Shown here one piece after another: positions 24,071 to 33,407 of a stretch of 64,000 nt of DNA (position 1 is the first letter of the stretch; each line of letters opens with the position of its first letter). Source of the DNA: Actinomycetota bacterium (lineage in GTDB: Bacteria; Actinomycetota; Acidimicrobiia; Acidimicrobiales; Microtrichaceae); the NCBI GenBank assembly GCA_016870275.1, contig VGBZ01000006.1, positions 55,607-119,606 of the forward strand, given 5' to 3'. The notes under the pieces are model-generated. The model was not told the DNA's origin and ran no database searches. It saw only the letters and a program-made list of their open reading frames with translations. The position numbers and the translations under genes are program-made.

Positions 24071-26007
24071 TGCATCGGCTCCCGCTGCTCGGTCGGGCCG
24101 TTCTGACGTTCGCTGCCGCTGCGGTGTTGTTCGGCGCAGCCATCGTGTCGTTCGGGTCGCCATCGGCATCGGCCGGGAACGACGACGGCTTCCTGCGGGT
24201 CGATTCGCTCCGGGGCGCTGGTGGGCCCGTCGTGATCGACGGTTACGCCCCGGGTCTGAACAGGGAGCCGGTGTCGGTCAGCACCGGATCCGGACCCCTC
24301 GTGGCCGACACCCGCTGGGCCGATCGCCTCCCGCTCGAGGTGGCCCTCGTCGTCGACGACGCTGCCGGCCAGCGGAACGGGACCGTGCAGCTCGCCGCCG
24401 ACGCCCTGCTCGCACTGATCCCCGGCGGCGATGGTCCGGCACGCACGGCCGTGCTCACCACGAGTGGCGGCCCGGACGTGGTCGCACCACTCACCGGGAG
24501 TGGAGCGGAGATCTCCGATGCGCTCGCCGGGATCACGCTGGCGAAGTCCGGGGGTTCGGATCTGCTCGGCACGATCGAGGCGGCAGCGGACCTGCTCGGA
24601 TCCGGGGACCCCGCAGCACGGCGGGCGGTCGTCGTCGTCGCCGCCACACCCGAACGCGGGACTTCCGGCCTCGGACGGACCGAGCGGTCGCTCGTGTCGT
24701 CGCAGGCGTCAGTCGAGGCACTCGTCGTGGGGACGGGTGCTCCAGCGGCACAACTCGCTCGTCTCGTCGAGGCCACCGGCGGCGATGTCACGCCGCTCTC
24801 CTCCGACGAGCAACTCAACGAGGGCGCCGAAGCGGTGGCCGATCGACTGTCGACACGATTCCGTACCGAGGTCGCTTCACCGCCGGGGTCCGGAGTTCGC
24901 TCGCTCGAACTCGCACTCGACGGCTCCACGACGTCGGTGACGCTGGCTCCCGGGACCGACCGGAGGGGCCCGGCGGCGTTGCAGCCGCCCGTGGCCGCTG
25001 AGCAGTCACAGGCATCACGTGTCCTGGAGCATCCGTTGGCGGTGGCACTTGCTGCGCTCGTCGGTGCCGGTGCGCTGGCGGTGGTCCTCTGGATCGTCGT
25101 GTCGATGGTGCTGGGACGGCGGCAACTGAGTGACCGGCTCGGCGCCTACGACGAGCAGGCCGTGCTGGTCATGCCCGAGGGGCCTCCTGTGACGGAGGTG
25201 GCGACGGTCCCGTTCCTGCAGCGTGCAGTGGCGATCACCGGCGACCTCGCTGAGCGCCAAGGTCTCCTCGAGCGACTCGAACGCGACCTCGAGCGGGCCA
25301 ACCTCCCGCTCCGGGCGGCCGAGGCACTGTTCTTCGGTGTCGTAGCTGCTCTCATCGCCGGTGCATTCGCCCTGGTACTGACCGGCAGCCCACTCGTTGC
25401 GGTTGCTGCGGTGCTCATCGGCGTGATGCTGCCGAAGGTCATCATCAACATCCGGGTGCGCCGCCGGATCAAGGCCTTCGAGGGCCAGCTCCCGGACATG
25501 TTGGATCTGCTCGCCGGAACACTGCGTGCCGGTTACTCCATTGCCCAGGGAATCGACGCAGTCTCCAAGGAGATTCCCGACCCCATGGGCCGGGAGCTCC
25601 AGCGAGTCGTCAACGAGCACCGACTCGGGCGATCGCTCGAGGAGTCACTCGACGGTGTGGCAGAGCGCACGGGGAGTGACGACTTCGCCTGGGCGGTCAT
25701 GGCGATCCGGATCCAGCGTGAGGTGGGTGGCAACCTGGCGGAGCTGCTGCTCACTGTGTCCAGCACCATGAATCAGCGGGAGCGCCTTCGGCGCGACGTC
25801 GCCTCGCTGACCGCCGAGGGCCGCATGAGCGCCATGGTCCTCGGACTCATGCCGTTCATCCTCGGAGCGGTCATGTACGTCATCAACCCCGAGTACGTCC
25901 TGGCGCTCCTGACGCCGGGGATCGGCTACTTCATGCTCGGAGCAGCGGTCGTGTCGATGATCATCGGGTTCATCTGGATGAAGAAGCTGATCACGGTGGA
26001 GGTCTGA
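24067..26007 (+). CDS. tadB: TadB-type platform protein with an N-terminal VWA-like domain
   Basis: 646 residues, about twice the size of a normal TadB. A signal peptide (LTFAAAAVLFGAAIVSFG, then SASA-G) is followed by an exported von Willebrand A-like domain, about residues 90-270. Its metal site is degenerate: DDAAG stands where DxSxS is expected. A membrane helix near 320-345 leads to the usual TadB half: two hydrophobic helices near 420-465, a type II secretion F domain (LPDMLDLLAGTLRAGYSIAQGI, RIQREVGGNLAELL) and two C-terminal membrane helices. ATG 24067 overlaps the tadA stop. The added domain may let the pilus base contact the cell wall or another exported factor. Confidence 0.88.
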   Translation: MMHRLPLLGRAVLTFAAAAVLFGAAIVSFGSPSASAGNDDGFLRVDSLRGAGGPVVIDGYAPGLNREPVSVSTGSGPLVADTRWADRLPLEVALVVDDAAGQRNGTVQLAADALLALIPGGDGPARTAVLTTSGGPDVVAPLTGSGAEISDALAGITLAKSGGSDLLGTIEAAADLLGSGDPAARRAVVVVAATPERGTSGLGRTERSLVSSQASVEALVVGTGAPAAQLARLVEATGGDVTPLSSDEQLNEGAEAVADRLSTRFRTEVASPPGSGVRSLELALDGSTTSVTLAPGTDRRGPAALQPPVAAEQSQASRVLEHPLAVALAALVGAGALAVVLWIVVSMVLGRRQLSDRLGAYDEQAVLVMPEGPPVTEVATVPFLQRAVAITGDLAERQGLLERLERDLERANLPLRAAEALFFGVVAALIAGAFALVLTGSPLVAVAAVLIGVMLPKVIINIRVRRRIKAFEGQLPDMLDLLAGTLRAGYSIAQGIDAVSKEIPDPMGRELQRVVNEHRLGRSLEESLDGVAERTGSDDFAWAVMAIRIQREVGGNLAELLLTVSSTMNQRERLRRDVASLTAEGRMSAMVLGLMPFILGAVMYVINPEYVLALLTPGIGYFMLGAAVVSMIIGFIWMKKLITVEV

Positions 26008-26008
26008 C

Positions 26009-26935
26009 GTGGAGCTCGCAGTGCTCGTCCCGGTCCTCCTGCTCGCCACGTCACTCGGTGCGATCATCGTGGTGGTCGTCAACGGACTCACCGAGCGGGC
26101 TGGGCTGCGCCAGTCGCTGCGGCAGGTGACGGGGCCGGTGGTGGAGAACGAACGTGACCGGGAGCTCCTCGACCCACTGCGTCAACGGGCGATCGACCCG
26201 TTCTTCGCCGGGCTGACCTCGCTCGGTCGACGCTTGACGCCGGTGGGCTACGTCGAGAAGGTCCGTCGCAAGTTCCTTCTCGCCGGGATCAGCGATCAGC
26301 GAGCGGTCGACCGGTTCCTCGCCATCCGGGCAGCGACGGTCGTCGCTGCGGTCGTGGTGGTCGTCGTCCTTCTGCTGGGCAATGTGCTCGGTCTGTCCGG
26401 CCTCGTCCGTGTGGCTGTTCCGGGCCTGCTCGCCGCCGTCCTCGTGCTCGGCCCGGACAGTTGGATCAACAAGCGCGTCGAGGCCCGTCAGCGTGAGATC
26501 CAGACGTCGCTGCCGGATGTCCTCGATCTCCTCGTGATCTCCGTCGAAGCCGGACTCGGCTTCGAACAAGCCATGGATCGTGTGATCCACTCGGTACCCG
26601 GACCGCTGAGCGACGAGTTCGCCCGTGTGCTCGGCGAGACCCGAGCCGGTGCGGCTCGAGCCGACGCCATGCGGGCGATGGACGATCGATGCGGGGTCGG
26701 CGAACTCCGGTCGTTCGTCATGTCGATCATCCAGGCCGACACGTTCGGTGTCTCGATCGGCCGGGTCTTGCGTTCCCAGGCCGAGGAGATGCGGGTCAAG
26801 CGGCGGCAGAACGCCGAGGAACGGGCACAGAAGGCTCCGGTGAAGATGCTGATCCCGATGGTCTTCTGCATCTTCCCGGCGCTCTTTGCGATCATCCTCG
26901 GCCCCGCCGTGATCAACATGATGACCACGATGTGA
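26009..26935 (+). CDS. tadC: TadC-type platform protein
   Basis: 308 residues with an N-terminal membrane helix, two central helices (AATVVAAVVVVVVLLLG and the next segment), a type II secretion F domain (LPDVLDLLVISVEAGLGFEQAMDRV, FVMSIIQADTFGVSIGRVLRSQA) and a C-terminal helix. With TadB it forms the inner-membrane platform moved by TadA. GTG start 1 bp after the tadB stop, so it is co-translated. It is the last recognisable Tad gene in the window; prepilin, prepilin peptidase and TadE/F-like pseudopilins are absent here. Confidence 0.9.
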   Translation: MELAVLVPVLLLATSLGAIIVVVVNGLTERAGLRQSLRQVTGPVVENERDRELLDPLRQRAIDPFFAGLTSLGRRLTPVGYVEKVRRKFLLAGISDQRAVDRFLAIRAATVVAAVVVVVVLLLGNVLGLSGLVRVAVPGLLAAVLVLGPDSWINKRVEARQREIQTSLPDVLDLLVISVEAGLGFEQAMDRVIHSVPGPLSDEFARVLGETRAGAARADAMRAMDDRCGVGELRSFVMSIIQADTFGVSIGRVLRSQAEEMRVKRRQNAEERAQKAPVKMLIPMVFCIFPALFAIILGPAVINMMTTM

Positions 26936-26938
26936 TGG

Positions 26939-28447
26939 ATGCGACACGATGACTGCGTTGTGCCGCTGGAGACGAACGTGACGAACGTGCTCGTCGAGCC
27001 GAGACGGATCAGCGCTGGACGCATCGAGCCCTCGGTCACCTCAGGTCCACCCCAGCCGCTGCTCGGAGCAGTCAACTGGTTGAGCGCCGGCGTCGTGGCG
27101 CTGATGGCGAGCGGTCCGCTCGTCGACAACAGCTTCCTCACCCACCTGGCCACCGGACGGCTGCTGCTCGAGGAGGGCCTTCCCGGCACCAACCCGTTCC
27201 TGTTCACGGGAGGAGACTTCCCGGTTCCGAGTTGGTGGTTCTCCGGCGCTCTCGCTCTCGCCGAGAACCTCGCCGGCGGTGCTGGGATCCGGCTGCTCAT
27301 CGTCGTCGTGGCGGCGCTGCTCGGTGCGGCGCTCGTCACTCTGGCGAGGCCAGAACGGGTTGCGCACGGCACGGGAACGCTGGTCGGGGTGGTCGCACCG
27401 GTGGTGCTGGTGATCGTGACCCTGTCTCCCTTCACGACCCCGAGACCACACCTCGTCGGCTTCCTTCTCCTCGCCGCCGTTCTGATCGTCTGGCGGGACG
27501 ACCGGTCCCCATGGTGGATGCTCCCGTTGTTCGCCACCTGGGTCAATGTTCACGGCACGTGGCTCTACGGTCTCGGCATCCTCGGCGCTCTGGCAGTGAG
27601 CGCATCGATCGAGCGCCGTCGCTGGACCCGGGTCGTGCCGCTGCTCACTGCTGCGGGCGGCGTGCTGATCGGCGGGTTGTGCTACCCCGAGCGGTGGCGC
27701 CTGATCGGGCTTCCCTTCGAGCAGATGGGAGACGACCGCGCTCGTGAAGCCATCGCTGCCTATCAGGAGTGGGCTCCGGCCGGCTGGTTCCATCCCCTCA
27801 CGTGGGTCGTGCTGGTGCTCGGGGTCTTCGCTGTCGTGGCGCTCGGCCGTCAACGTCGCTGGCCCTCTGTCGTTGTTGCCGTGCTGCTCGTGGCGCTGGG
27901 GTTGAGCGCCGGACGGCTCCTCCCGATCGCTGCCATCTCGCTGCTCCCGTGGGCTGCGAGCGCCGTTGACGGCGTCGGACCGGACCTGCGCTCACGACGT
28001 CTCGCCACGCTGCTGCGCTCCGCCGGGCTCGCCGTCCTGCTCGTTGCCGGGATCTCAGCGATACGGGGGCCCGCCTATGCGCTCGATCGCTACCCCGTTG
28101 CTGCGGTGGACTGGCTCGACGCTCGTAGCCTCGTCGCCACGCCCGATGTCCGGGTCGTCAGCCATGTCGACGTCGGCAACTTTCTGGTCTGGCGCTACGG
28201 CACCGACGCCAACGCCTTCGCCGATGACCGTCCATCGGTCGACGCCATGTTGGATCATCGATCGCTAGATCAGGCTCGCAACGACTGGGCTGCGGTCCTC
28301 GACCGGGTCGACCCCGACGTGGTCGTGTTCCGGGAGGACAAGCCACTCGTCCCGCTGCTCGACGCCTCCGGTGAGTGGCCGCGGGCGGCGACGATCGACG
28401 GGTTCGCCGTCTACTGCGCGCCCTCGGTGCGCGACCGCTGCAGCTGA
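26939..28447 (+). CDS. polytopic membrane protein, possibly a GT-C-type glycosyltransferase
   Basis: 502 residues with about ten hydrophobic helices and a soluble C-terminal portion of about 90 residues. The pattern of a short loop after the first helix (LVDNSFLTHLATGRLLLEEG) and an aromatic-rich second loop (PSWWFSGALALAE) resembles membrane glycosyltransferases of the dolichol-phosphate-sugar type, but no diagnostic motif is certain. ATG 26939 is 3 bp after tadC, so it may be the final gene of the Tad operon, which would fit pilin glycosylation; this is inference. Its 3' end overlaps the convergent ddl gene by 37 bp. Confidence 0.7.
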   Translation: MRHDDCVVPLETNVTNVLVEPRRISAGRIEPSVTSGPPQPLLGAVNWLSAGVVALMASGPLVDNSFLTHLATGRLLLEEGLPGTNPFLFTGGDFPVPSWWFSGALALAENLAGGAGIRLLIVVVAALLGAALVTLARPERVAHGTGTLVGVVAPVVLVIVTLSPFTTPRPHLVGFLLLAAVLIVWRDDRSPWWMLPLFATWVNVHGTWLYGLGILGALAVSASIERRRWTRVVPLLTAAGGVLIGGLCYPERWRLIGLPFEQMGDDRAREAIAAYQEWAPAGWFHPLTWVVLVLGVFAVVALGRQRRWPSVVVAVLLVALGLSAGRLLPIAAISLLPWAASAVDGVGPDLRSRRLATLLRSAGLAVLLVAGISAIRGPAYALDRYPVAAVDWLDARSLVATPDVRVVSHVDVGNFLVWRYGTDANAFADDRPSVDAMLDHRSLDQARNDWAAVLDRVDPDVVVFREDKPLVPLLDASGEWPRAATIDGFAVYCAPSVRDRCS

Positions 28448-29484
28448 GCCCGGCGTGAGTGGCGCTCGAGCGCCAGGCGGACCAGTTCGTCGAGCAGCTC
28501 GGCGTAGGTGAGGCCGCTCGCACCCCACAGCATCGGGTACATCGAGATGTCGGTGAACCCCGGGATGGTGTTGACCTCGTTCACGAGGAGTCGGTCGTCA
28601 TCGGTGAGGAACAGATCGACCCGGGCCATGCCCTCGACCCGCAGGACCTGGGCGGCTCGGACTGCGAGCGACCGTGCCTCCTCGGGCACGTCGTCTGGAA
28701 GATCGGCGGGGACGACCGTCTTGGCTGCGCCGTCGACGTACTTGTCATCGAAGTCGTAGAAATCTGCTGCAGGGATGACCTCGCCGACAACGGAGACCCG
28801 TAGTTCCTCACTCGGGCCGAGCACGGCGGTCTCGAGCTCCCGTACCGTCAGCGCCTCCTCCACCACGACGACGTCGTCGAAGTCGAACGCCAACTGCAGC
28901 CCCGCGAGCAGGTCCTCGACGCCCGTCCGCCTGCTGATGCCGACCGACGAGCCCATGTTGGCGGGCTTGACGAAGACGGTCTGCCCCAGCCGGGACAGCA
29001 GGTCCACGCAGCGGGCCTCGTCGTGCAGGATCGCCCGGTCGACCTGCAGCCAGCGCGCCTGGGGGATGTCGTGTGCATCGAGCACGTTCTTGGCGGCCGC
29101 CTTGTCCATGCACAGCGCCGAGCCGAGCACGCCCGAGCCGACGTAGGGAACGTCGAGCAGCTCGAGGAACCCCTGCACGGTGCCGTCCTCACCGTTCGGG
29201 CCGTGCAGCACGGGGAACACGACGGTCGGGATGCCCGCTGTGAGTCCTGCTGTCTCCGGGCTCACAGCCGCCTCCCGCTCGATGAGGGGTCCCTCGACCG
29301 GGTGCTGCGGCCCTGCTGAGCGGTGCCAACGACCTGACGGATCGATCCCGACCAGCTCGACGGCGTAGCGGTCCGGGTCGAGCGCCCGCACCACGTTGGC
29401 GGCCGAGATGCAGCTGACCTCGTGTTCGGCGGAGCGCCCCCCGTAGAGCACGACCAGGCGCACCCGGTCGGGGAGCTGGGTCAC
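28411..29484 (-). CDS. ddl: D-alanine--D-alanine ligase
   Basis: 357 residues of the ATP-grasp family; makes the D-Ala-D-Ala dipeptide for peptidoglycan. Seen: LYGGRSAEHEVS at the N-terminus, the ATP-binding FVKPANMGSSVGIS, and the magnesium-binding NEVNTIPGFTDISMYP. Length fits the actinobacterial DdlA type. GTG 29484 overlaps the stop of the upstream membrane-protein gene by 4 bp; the much longer upstream-open frame is not family-like. murF, which consumes the dipeptide, is divergently oriented about 540 bp away, so the two functions are clustered. Confidence 0.94.
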   Translation of the reverse strand: MTQLPDRVRLVVLYGGRSAEHEVSCISAANVVRALDPDRYAVELVGIDPSGRWHRSAGPQHPVEGPLIEREAAVSPETAGLTAGIPTVVFPVLHGPNGEDGTVQGFLELLDVPYVGSGVLGSALCMDKAAAKNVLDAHDIPQARWLQVDRAILHDEARCVDLLSRLGQTVFVKPANMGSSVGISRRTGVEDLLAGLQLAFDFDDVVVVEEALTVRELETAVLGPSEELRVSVVGEVIPAADFYDFDDKYVDGAAKTVVPADLPDDVPEEARSLAVRAAQVLRVEGMARVDLFLTDDDRLLVNEVNTIPGFTDISMYPMLWGASGLTYAELLDELVRLALERHSRRAQLQRSRTEGAQ

Positions 29485-29981
29485 AGGCCGGAACCGGGCT
29501 TGAAGATCATGAGGACGAGGATCACGACGAACGACAGGTGCAGCGCGCCGGAGAACATACCGACCTGCTTGCCGAGGGCCTCCATCCGCGCCGGAGCGTC
29601 CGCCGACGCCGTCCCGGCGACGAGCCCTGCCTGGGTGGCGATCATCGTCCGAACCCGGGGGAGCAACAGACCGTGCGAGACCCCGAGCGAGACCACGTAC
29701 AACAGGATGGACAGCCACACCCAGGTCTGTCCCCACGAGAACACCCCGTCGCTCAGGCTGACGAGACCGAACCCGAGGATGCCGGCGGCGAGGATGAACC
29801 ACTCGGCGACCCTGGAGCTGACGAACCCGTTGACCTCGAGTACCGCCAGGGTCTGCGCTGGTTCGTAACGACGTGCCCGGCTGGCGTAGAGCCCGTTGAG
29901 CAGGACACCGCCGAAGCCGACGATGACGGCGAGGACGTGGAGGAATAGGAACACGTTGTAGACGCCAGAGTTGAAGCCCAT
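29481..29981 (-). CDS. four-helix membrane protein (DUF2269-like)
   Basis: 166 residues with four predicted membrane helices (NVFLFLHVLAVIVGFGG; WFILAAGILGFGLVS; TWVWLSILLYVVSLGVSH; SFVVILVLMIF) and a short charged loop before the last helix. The first helix with LHVLAVIVGFGG resembles the DUF2269/CopD-like small membrane proteins. ATG 29981 is chosen from the start of homology; GAGACT 6 nt upstream resembles a -10 box. It is translationally coupled to ddl. Function unknown. Confidence 0.78.
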   Translation of the reverse strand: MGFNSGVYNVFLFLHVLAVIVGFGGVLLNGLYASRARRYEPAQTLAVLEVNGFVSSRVAEWFILAAGILGFGLVSLSDGVFSWGQTWVWLSILLYVVSLGVSHGLLLPRVRTMIATQAGLVAGTASADAPARMEALGKQVGMFSGALHLSFVVILVLMIFKPGSGL

Positions 29982-30026
29982 GCTGTGAGTCTCCCATGCC
30001 GATCTCGGACGTGTAAGCATCTCGTC

Positions 30027-31343
30027 GTGCGAATTGACCTCGAGTTGCTCGCTCACACGCTCGGAGCCCGGCTCGTGGGTTCCCGCCGCACGATCGAGGG
30101 CCTCTCGATTGACTCCCGGACGCTCAGGCCGGGCCAGCTGTTCGCTGCGGTGCGCGGAGAGCGTGACGGCCACGACTTCGTCGCGGACGCCGTGGCGGCG
30201 GGCGCCGGTGCGTGCCTGGTGGAGCGCGTCGACGCAGAGGCCCTCAGCGGCACGCCGGCGCTGGTGGTCGACTCGGTGTCGGACGCCCTGGCAGCGCTGG
30301 CCCGTCTCGCCCGTGACCGGATCGAGGCGACGGCCGCCGGTCGGGTGGTCGGCGTGACGGGGTCGGTGGGCAAGACCACGACCAAGGACCTGCTGGCGTC
30401 GGTCCTGCGGCAGCAGTACCTGACGGCGGCGTCGGAGAAGTCCTTCAACAACGAACTCGGGGTCCCCCTGACCCTTGCGAACGCGCCGGACGACGTCGAG
30501 GCGCTCGTCGTGGAGATGGGCGCCCGCGGCGACGGGCACATCCGGACCCTCTGCGACCTGGCCCGCCCGTCGGTGGCCGTGGTGACGCTCGTGGCCGCGG
30601 TCCACTCCGAGTTCATGGGCGGGCTCGACCGGATCGCCGCGACCAAGGGCGAGCTCGTCGAGTCGCTCCCCGCCGGCGGGGTCGCCGTGCTCAACGCCGA
30701 CGATGAACGAGTCGCGGCCATGGCGTCGCACACCGCCTCCCGGGTGCTGACCTTCGGGGACGGTGGCGACGTCCGCGCCGAGGACGTCCGTCTCGATGCT
30801 GAGCTGCGGGCCACATTCACGCTCCGGACCCCGGACGGATCGATCCCGGTGCATCTCGGGGTGCGGGGTGAGCACAACGTGACCAACGCCTTGGCCGCAG
30901 CCGCCGCGGCGTGGGCACTCGGTGTCGACATCGACGGCACTGCGGCCGGTCTGGCCGCGCCGGAACTGTCCCCGTGGCGGATGGAGCTCGTGCGCCCGGC
31001 GTCGGGCGCCGTCCTGCTCAACGATTCCTACAACGCCAACCCGACCTCGATGACCGCTGCGCTCCGAGCGCTCGCCGAGGTGGATGCCACTCGCCGGGTG
31101 GCCGTACTCGGCTACATGGCGGAACTCGACGATGCCGTAGCGGAGCACCGGCGGGTGGCCGAAGTGGCGGACCAGCTCGGCATCGAGGTCGTGGCGTTTG
31201 CCACGGACCTCTACGGAGTGGATCCGGTCGAGGGCATCGACGCTGCGGTGTCGGCTCTCGGCTCCCTCGGTCCCGGTGACGCCGTGCTGATCAAGGCGTC
31301 GCGCAGCGTTGGCCTGGAGCGGCTGGTCGCAGCGATCAGTTGA
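30027..31343 (+). CDS. murF: UDP-N-acetylmuramoyl-tripeptide--D-alanyl-D-alanine ligase
   Basis: 438 residues. Adds D-Ala-D-Ala to the UDP-MurNAc-tripeptide in the last cytoplasmic step of muropeptide synthesis. Seen: the uridine-binding region near DSRTLRPGQLFAAV, P-loop GVTGSVGKTTTKD, SFNNELGVPLTL, central-domain GARGDGHI, and the C-terminal LLNDSYNANPTSM. GTG 30027 gives the expected N-terminus; a TAAGCAT element lies 6 nt upstream and might be a weak -10. It is divergent from the ddl unit, so a shared 45-bp region controls both directions. Confidence 0.95.
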   Translation: MRIDLELLAHTLGARLVGSRRTIEGLSIDSRTLRPGQLFAAVRGERDGHDFVADAVAAGAGACLVERVDAEALSGTPALVVDSVSDALAALARLARDRIEATAAGRVVGVTGSVGKTTTKDLLASVLRQQYLTAASEKSFNNELGVPLTLANAPDDVEALVVEMGARGDGHIRTLCDLARPSVAVVTLVAAVHSEFMGGLDRIAATKGELVESLPAGGVAVLNADDERVAAMASHTASRVLTFGDGGDVRAEDVRLDAELRATFTLRTPDGSIPVHLGVRGEHNVTNALAAAAAAWALGVDIDGTAAGLAAPELSPWRMELVRPASGAVLLNDSYNANPTSMTAALRALAEVDATRRVAVLGYMAELDDAVAEHRRVAEVADQLGIEVVAFATDLYGVDPVEGIDAAVSALGSLGPGDAVLIKASRSVGLERLVAAIS

Positions 31344-31352
31344 TCGCCGCCC

Positions 31353-32627
31353 TCACGCCGGGACCGGCGGTTCTGAGCGGACGTGGCGCAACGACACCGC
31401 CAGGCCGAGAGCGACCACAGCGCCGGCGAGGAGGACCGGCACGATCCCGACAGTGTCGATCGCCGGACCGGCGAGGAGCGCCCCGACGGGCACCGGCCCC
31501 GCCCAGGCCATCATCCAGAGCCCCATGACCCGACCGCGCACGGCGTCGTCGGTCTGGAGTTGGAGTGTGGTGAGCAGGGTCGTCACGACGACGAAGTAGC
31601 AGACGCCCGCCACGAACGCTCCGACACCGGCGACGACCGGTGACGTGCTCAGCGCCAGGGTGGTGAGTCCCACCGTGAACACGACGAGCGCCCAGCGGCC
31701 GACCACCCACCGGTCGTGTTGCACCAGATACGACCCGGCGCTGAGCGCACCGGCGGCGGTACCGACGGCGAAGGTGGCGAAGAGAACCGTGTACCCGAAC
31801 TCGTCGAGCCCGAGCCGCTCCGATGCGATCACTGGCATGGCGTAGATGAACACCAGCGAGAAGAACGAAAAGGTGGCGATCGTCGTCAGTACCCGGAGGA
31901 TCACCCGGTCACCTGCTGCGGCGCGGAACCCCGATCGCAGCTCGGAGATCGGACTGCTCCGAACTCGCTCCACCGGACGCAGGTCGACACGCACGGTGGC
32001 GACGGCCCAGATCGCCACGAGGAACGACCCGGCGTTCACGACGAAGACCGCTGAGGTGGACAGCGTGGCCGCCAGGAGACCACCGACGAGCGGTCCGACG
32101 ATCCGGCTGCCGTTGAGCGCCAGGGAGTTGAGCGCAACGGCGCCCTGCAGATCCCGCCGGCCCACGAGCGCCGGGATCGTTGCGGTGAGGATGGGGACGT
32201 ACAAGGCGGCGCCGATCCCGATGGCCCCGACCAGCAGGGTGATCAGGAACTTGCTCGGCGTGGGATCCACCACGACGACTGCGAGCGCCAGGCTGAGTAC
32301 CAACTGCGTGCCTGCGATCGCCACGAGGAGACGGCGTCGATCGAACCGGTCCGCCAGCACGCCACCCCAGGGAGAGAGGAGGAGCATGGGTCCGAGTTGC
32401 GCAAAGGTGAGCACTCCGACGAACCACGCAGCCCCGGTGAGCTCGTAGGCGAGGATGCCGAGCACCACGTTCTGCATCCACGACCCGGTGTTCGACGTCA
32501 ACTGGCCGAGCCAGACCCTCCGGAACGGGTGGTGACGGAGTGCAGCGGTGATCGAACCGGGGGTGCCACCGCCGGACCGATCAACCTGTTCGGTTGTCGA
32601 ATCGTTCAACGACCGAAGTAACTTCAC
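31353..32627 (-). CDS. MFS transporter (enterobactin-exporter-like, MFS_3)
   Basis: 424 residues, with 11-12 predicted membrane helices in two halves. The MFS signature GGVLADRFDRRRLL follows helix 2. The N-terminal motif FRRVWLGQLTSNTGSWMQNVVLG is typical of the MFS_3 group of drug or siderophore exporters. The substrate cannot be predicted. GTG 32627 lies 6 nt after a minus-strand TAGCCT -10, so the transcript appears leaderless. It converges on murF with 9 bp between stops and is divergent from a J-domain gene. Confidence 0.85.
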   Translation of the reverse strand: MKLLRSLNDSTTEQVDRSGGGTPGSITAALRHHPFRRVWLGQLTSNTGSWMQNVVLGILAYELTGAAWFVGVLTFAQLGPMLLLSPWGGVLADRFDRRRLLVAIAGTQLVLSLALAVVVVDPTPSKFLITLLVGAIGIGAALYVPILTATIPALVGRRDLQGAVALNSLALNGSRIVGPLVGGLLAATLSTSAVFVVNAGSFLVAIWAVATVRVDLRPVERVRSSPISELRSGFRAAAGDRVILRVLTTIATFSFFSLVFIYAMPVIASERLGLDEFGYTVLFATFAVGTAAGALSAGSYLVQHDRWVVGRWALVVFTVGLTTLALSTSPVVAGVGAFVAGVCYFVVVTTLLTTLQLQTDDAVRGRVMGLWMMAWAGPVPVGALLAGPAIDTVGIVPVLLAGAVVALGLAVSLRHVRSEPPVPA

Positions 32628-32633
32628 CCACGC

Positions 32634-32639
32634 AGGCTA
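32634..32639 (-). promoter_or_regulatory. -10 box, leaderless promoter of the MFS gene
   Basis: TAGCCT on the minus strand, 6 nt before the GTG at 32627. Confidence 0.55.
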
Positions 32640-32655
32640 CAGCAGCGCTGCGCCG

Positions 32656-32661
32656 TAGTCT
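32656..32661 (+). promoter_or_regulatory. -10 box, leaderless promoter of the J-domain gene
   Basis: TAGTCT, 6 nt before the ATG at 32668. It forms a very compact divergent promoter pair with the MFS -10 at 32634-32639. Confidence 0.55.
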
Positions 32662-32667
32662 GATCGC

Positions 32668-33369
32668 ATGTCGGGCTCGTCCGGTCGAACCCACTACCAG
32701 GTGCTCGGAGTCGGGGCGAACGCGTCCGCCAAGCAGATGCGGGACGCCCATCGGCGCCTCGCACGGCTCCTGCACCCGGACCGGCAGGCGGGGGCGTCCC
32801 CAGCGGAGCGAGGTCTGGCGGAGCGGCGAATGCAGGAGGTCAACGCCGCCTGGACCGTGTTGTCCGATCCGGATCGTCGGCGCAATTACGACCGTTCCCT
32901 GCGACCGACCGACGAGCGGGTGAGCACTCCGCCCGGCCCGTCGCCGCAGGCCGAGGCGGACGATCCGGATGAGTACTGGGCCAGCCTCCGAGCTGCTGAG
33001 GTCGACCCGGACGAACCGCCGATGGGCGCAGCATCGTTCTGGCTGCTGCGTCGGGGGCCGATCGTCGCTGCGCTGTTCGTGGCGGTGATCCTGTTCGTCG
33101 GGACGGCCTTGGCGGGAGGAGGCCGGGGGGCGGCCGGCTCCGGTTCCGACGATTCCCCGCCGCCCTTGGCTCCGGATTCGCAGTGCGTGACCCGCCAGTC
33201 GGACGGAAGCCTGAGGACGGTCGACTGCGCCGAGGACCACGAGGCCGTCATCGAATTCGCCGGGGTCTCTGCGCCACAGGCGTGCCGCAACGGCGAGGTG
33301 TTCGAGCGGCTCAACACCAACGAGGGCGTCTGTCTACGGACCCTCGACGGGTGGATCCCCGGTCCGTGA
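32668..33369 (+). CDS. J-domain protein with one membrane helix and an exported domain
   Basis: 233 residues. Residues 8-75 are a J-domain with HPD (LLHPDRQAG). A polar acidic linker follows, then one hydrophobic helix (IVAALFVAVILFVGTALAG near 130-150) and a C-terminal region of about 80 residues with four cysteines (CVTRQ, VDCAE, ACRNG, VCLRT), probably outside the membrane and disulfide-bonded, similar in style to septum-formation-type domains. It would recruit Hsp70 on the cytoplasmic side. Compare the two-helix J-domain protein at 4719-5279. Exact role unknown. Confidence 0.8.
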   Translation: MSGSSGRTHYQVLGVGANASAKQMRDAHRRLARLLHPDRQAGASPAERGLAERRMQEVNAAWTVLSDPDRRRNYDRSLRPTDERVSTPPGPSPQAEADDPDEYWASLRAAEVDPDEPPMGAASFWLLRRGPIVAALFVAVILFVGTALAGGGRGAAGSGSDDSPPPLAPDSQCVTRQSDGSLRTVDCAEDHEAVIEFAGVSAPQACRNGEVFERLNTNEGVCLRTLDGWIPGP

Positions 33370-33407
33370 GATCGTCGTGATGGGCCACGGCTACAGTAAT
33401 CCCTCCC

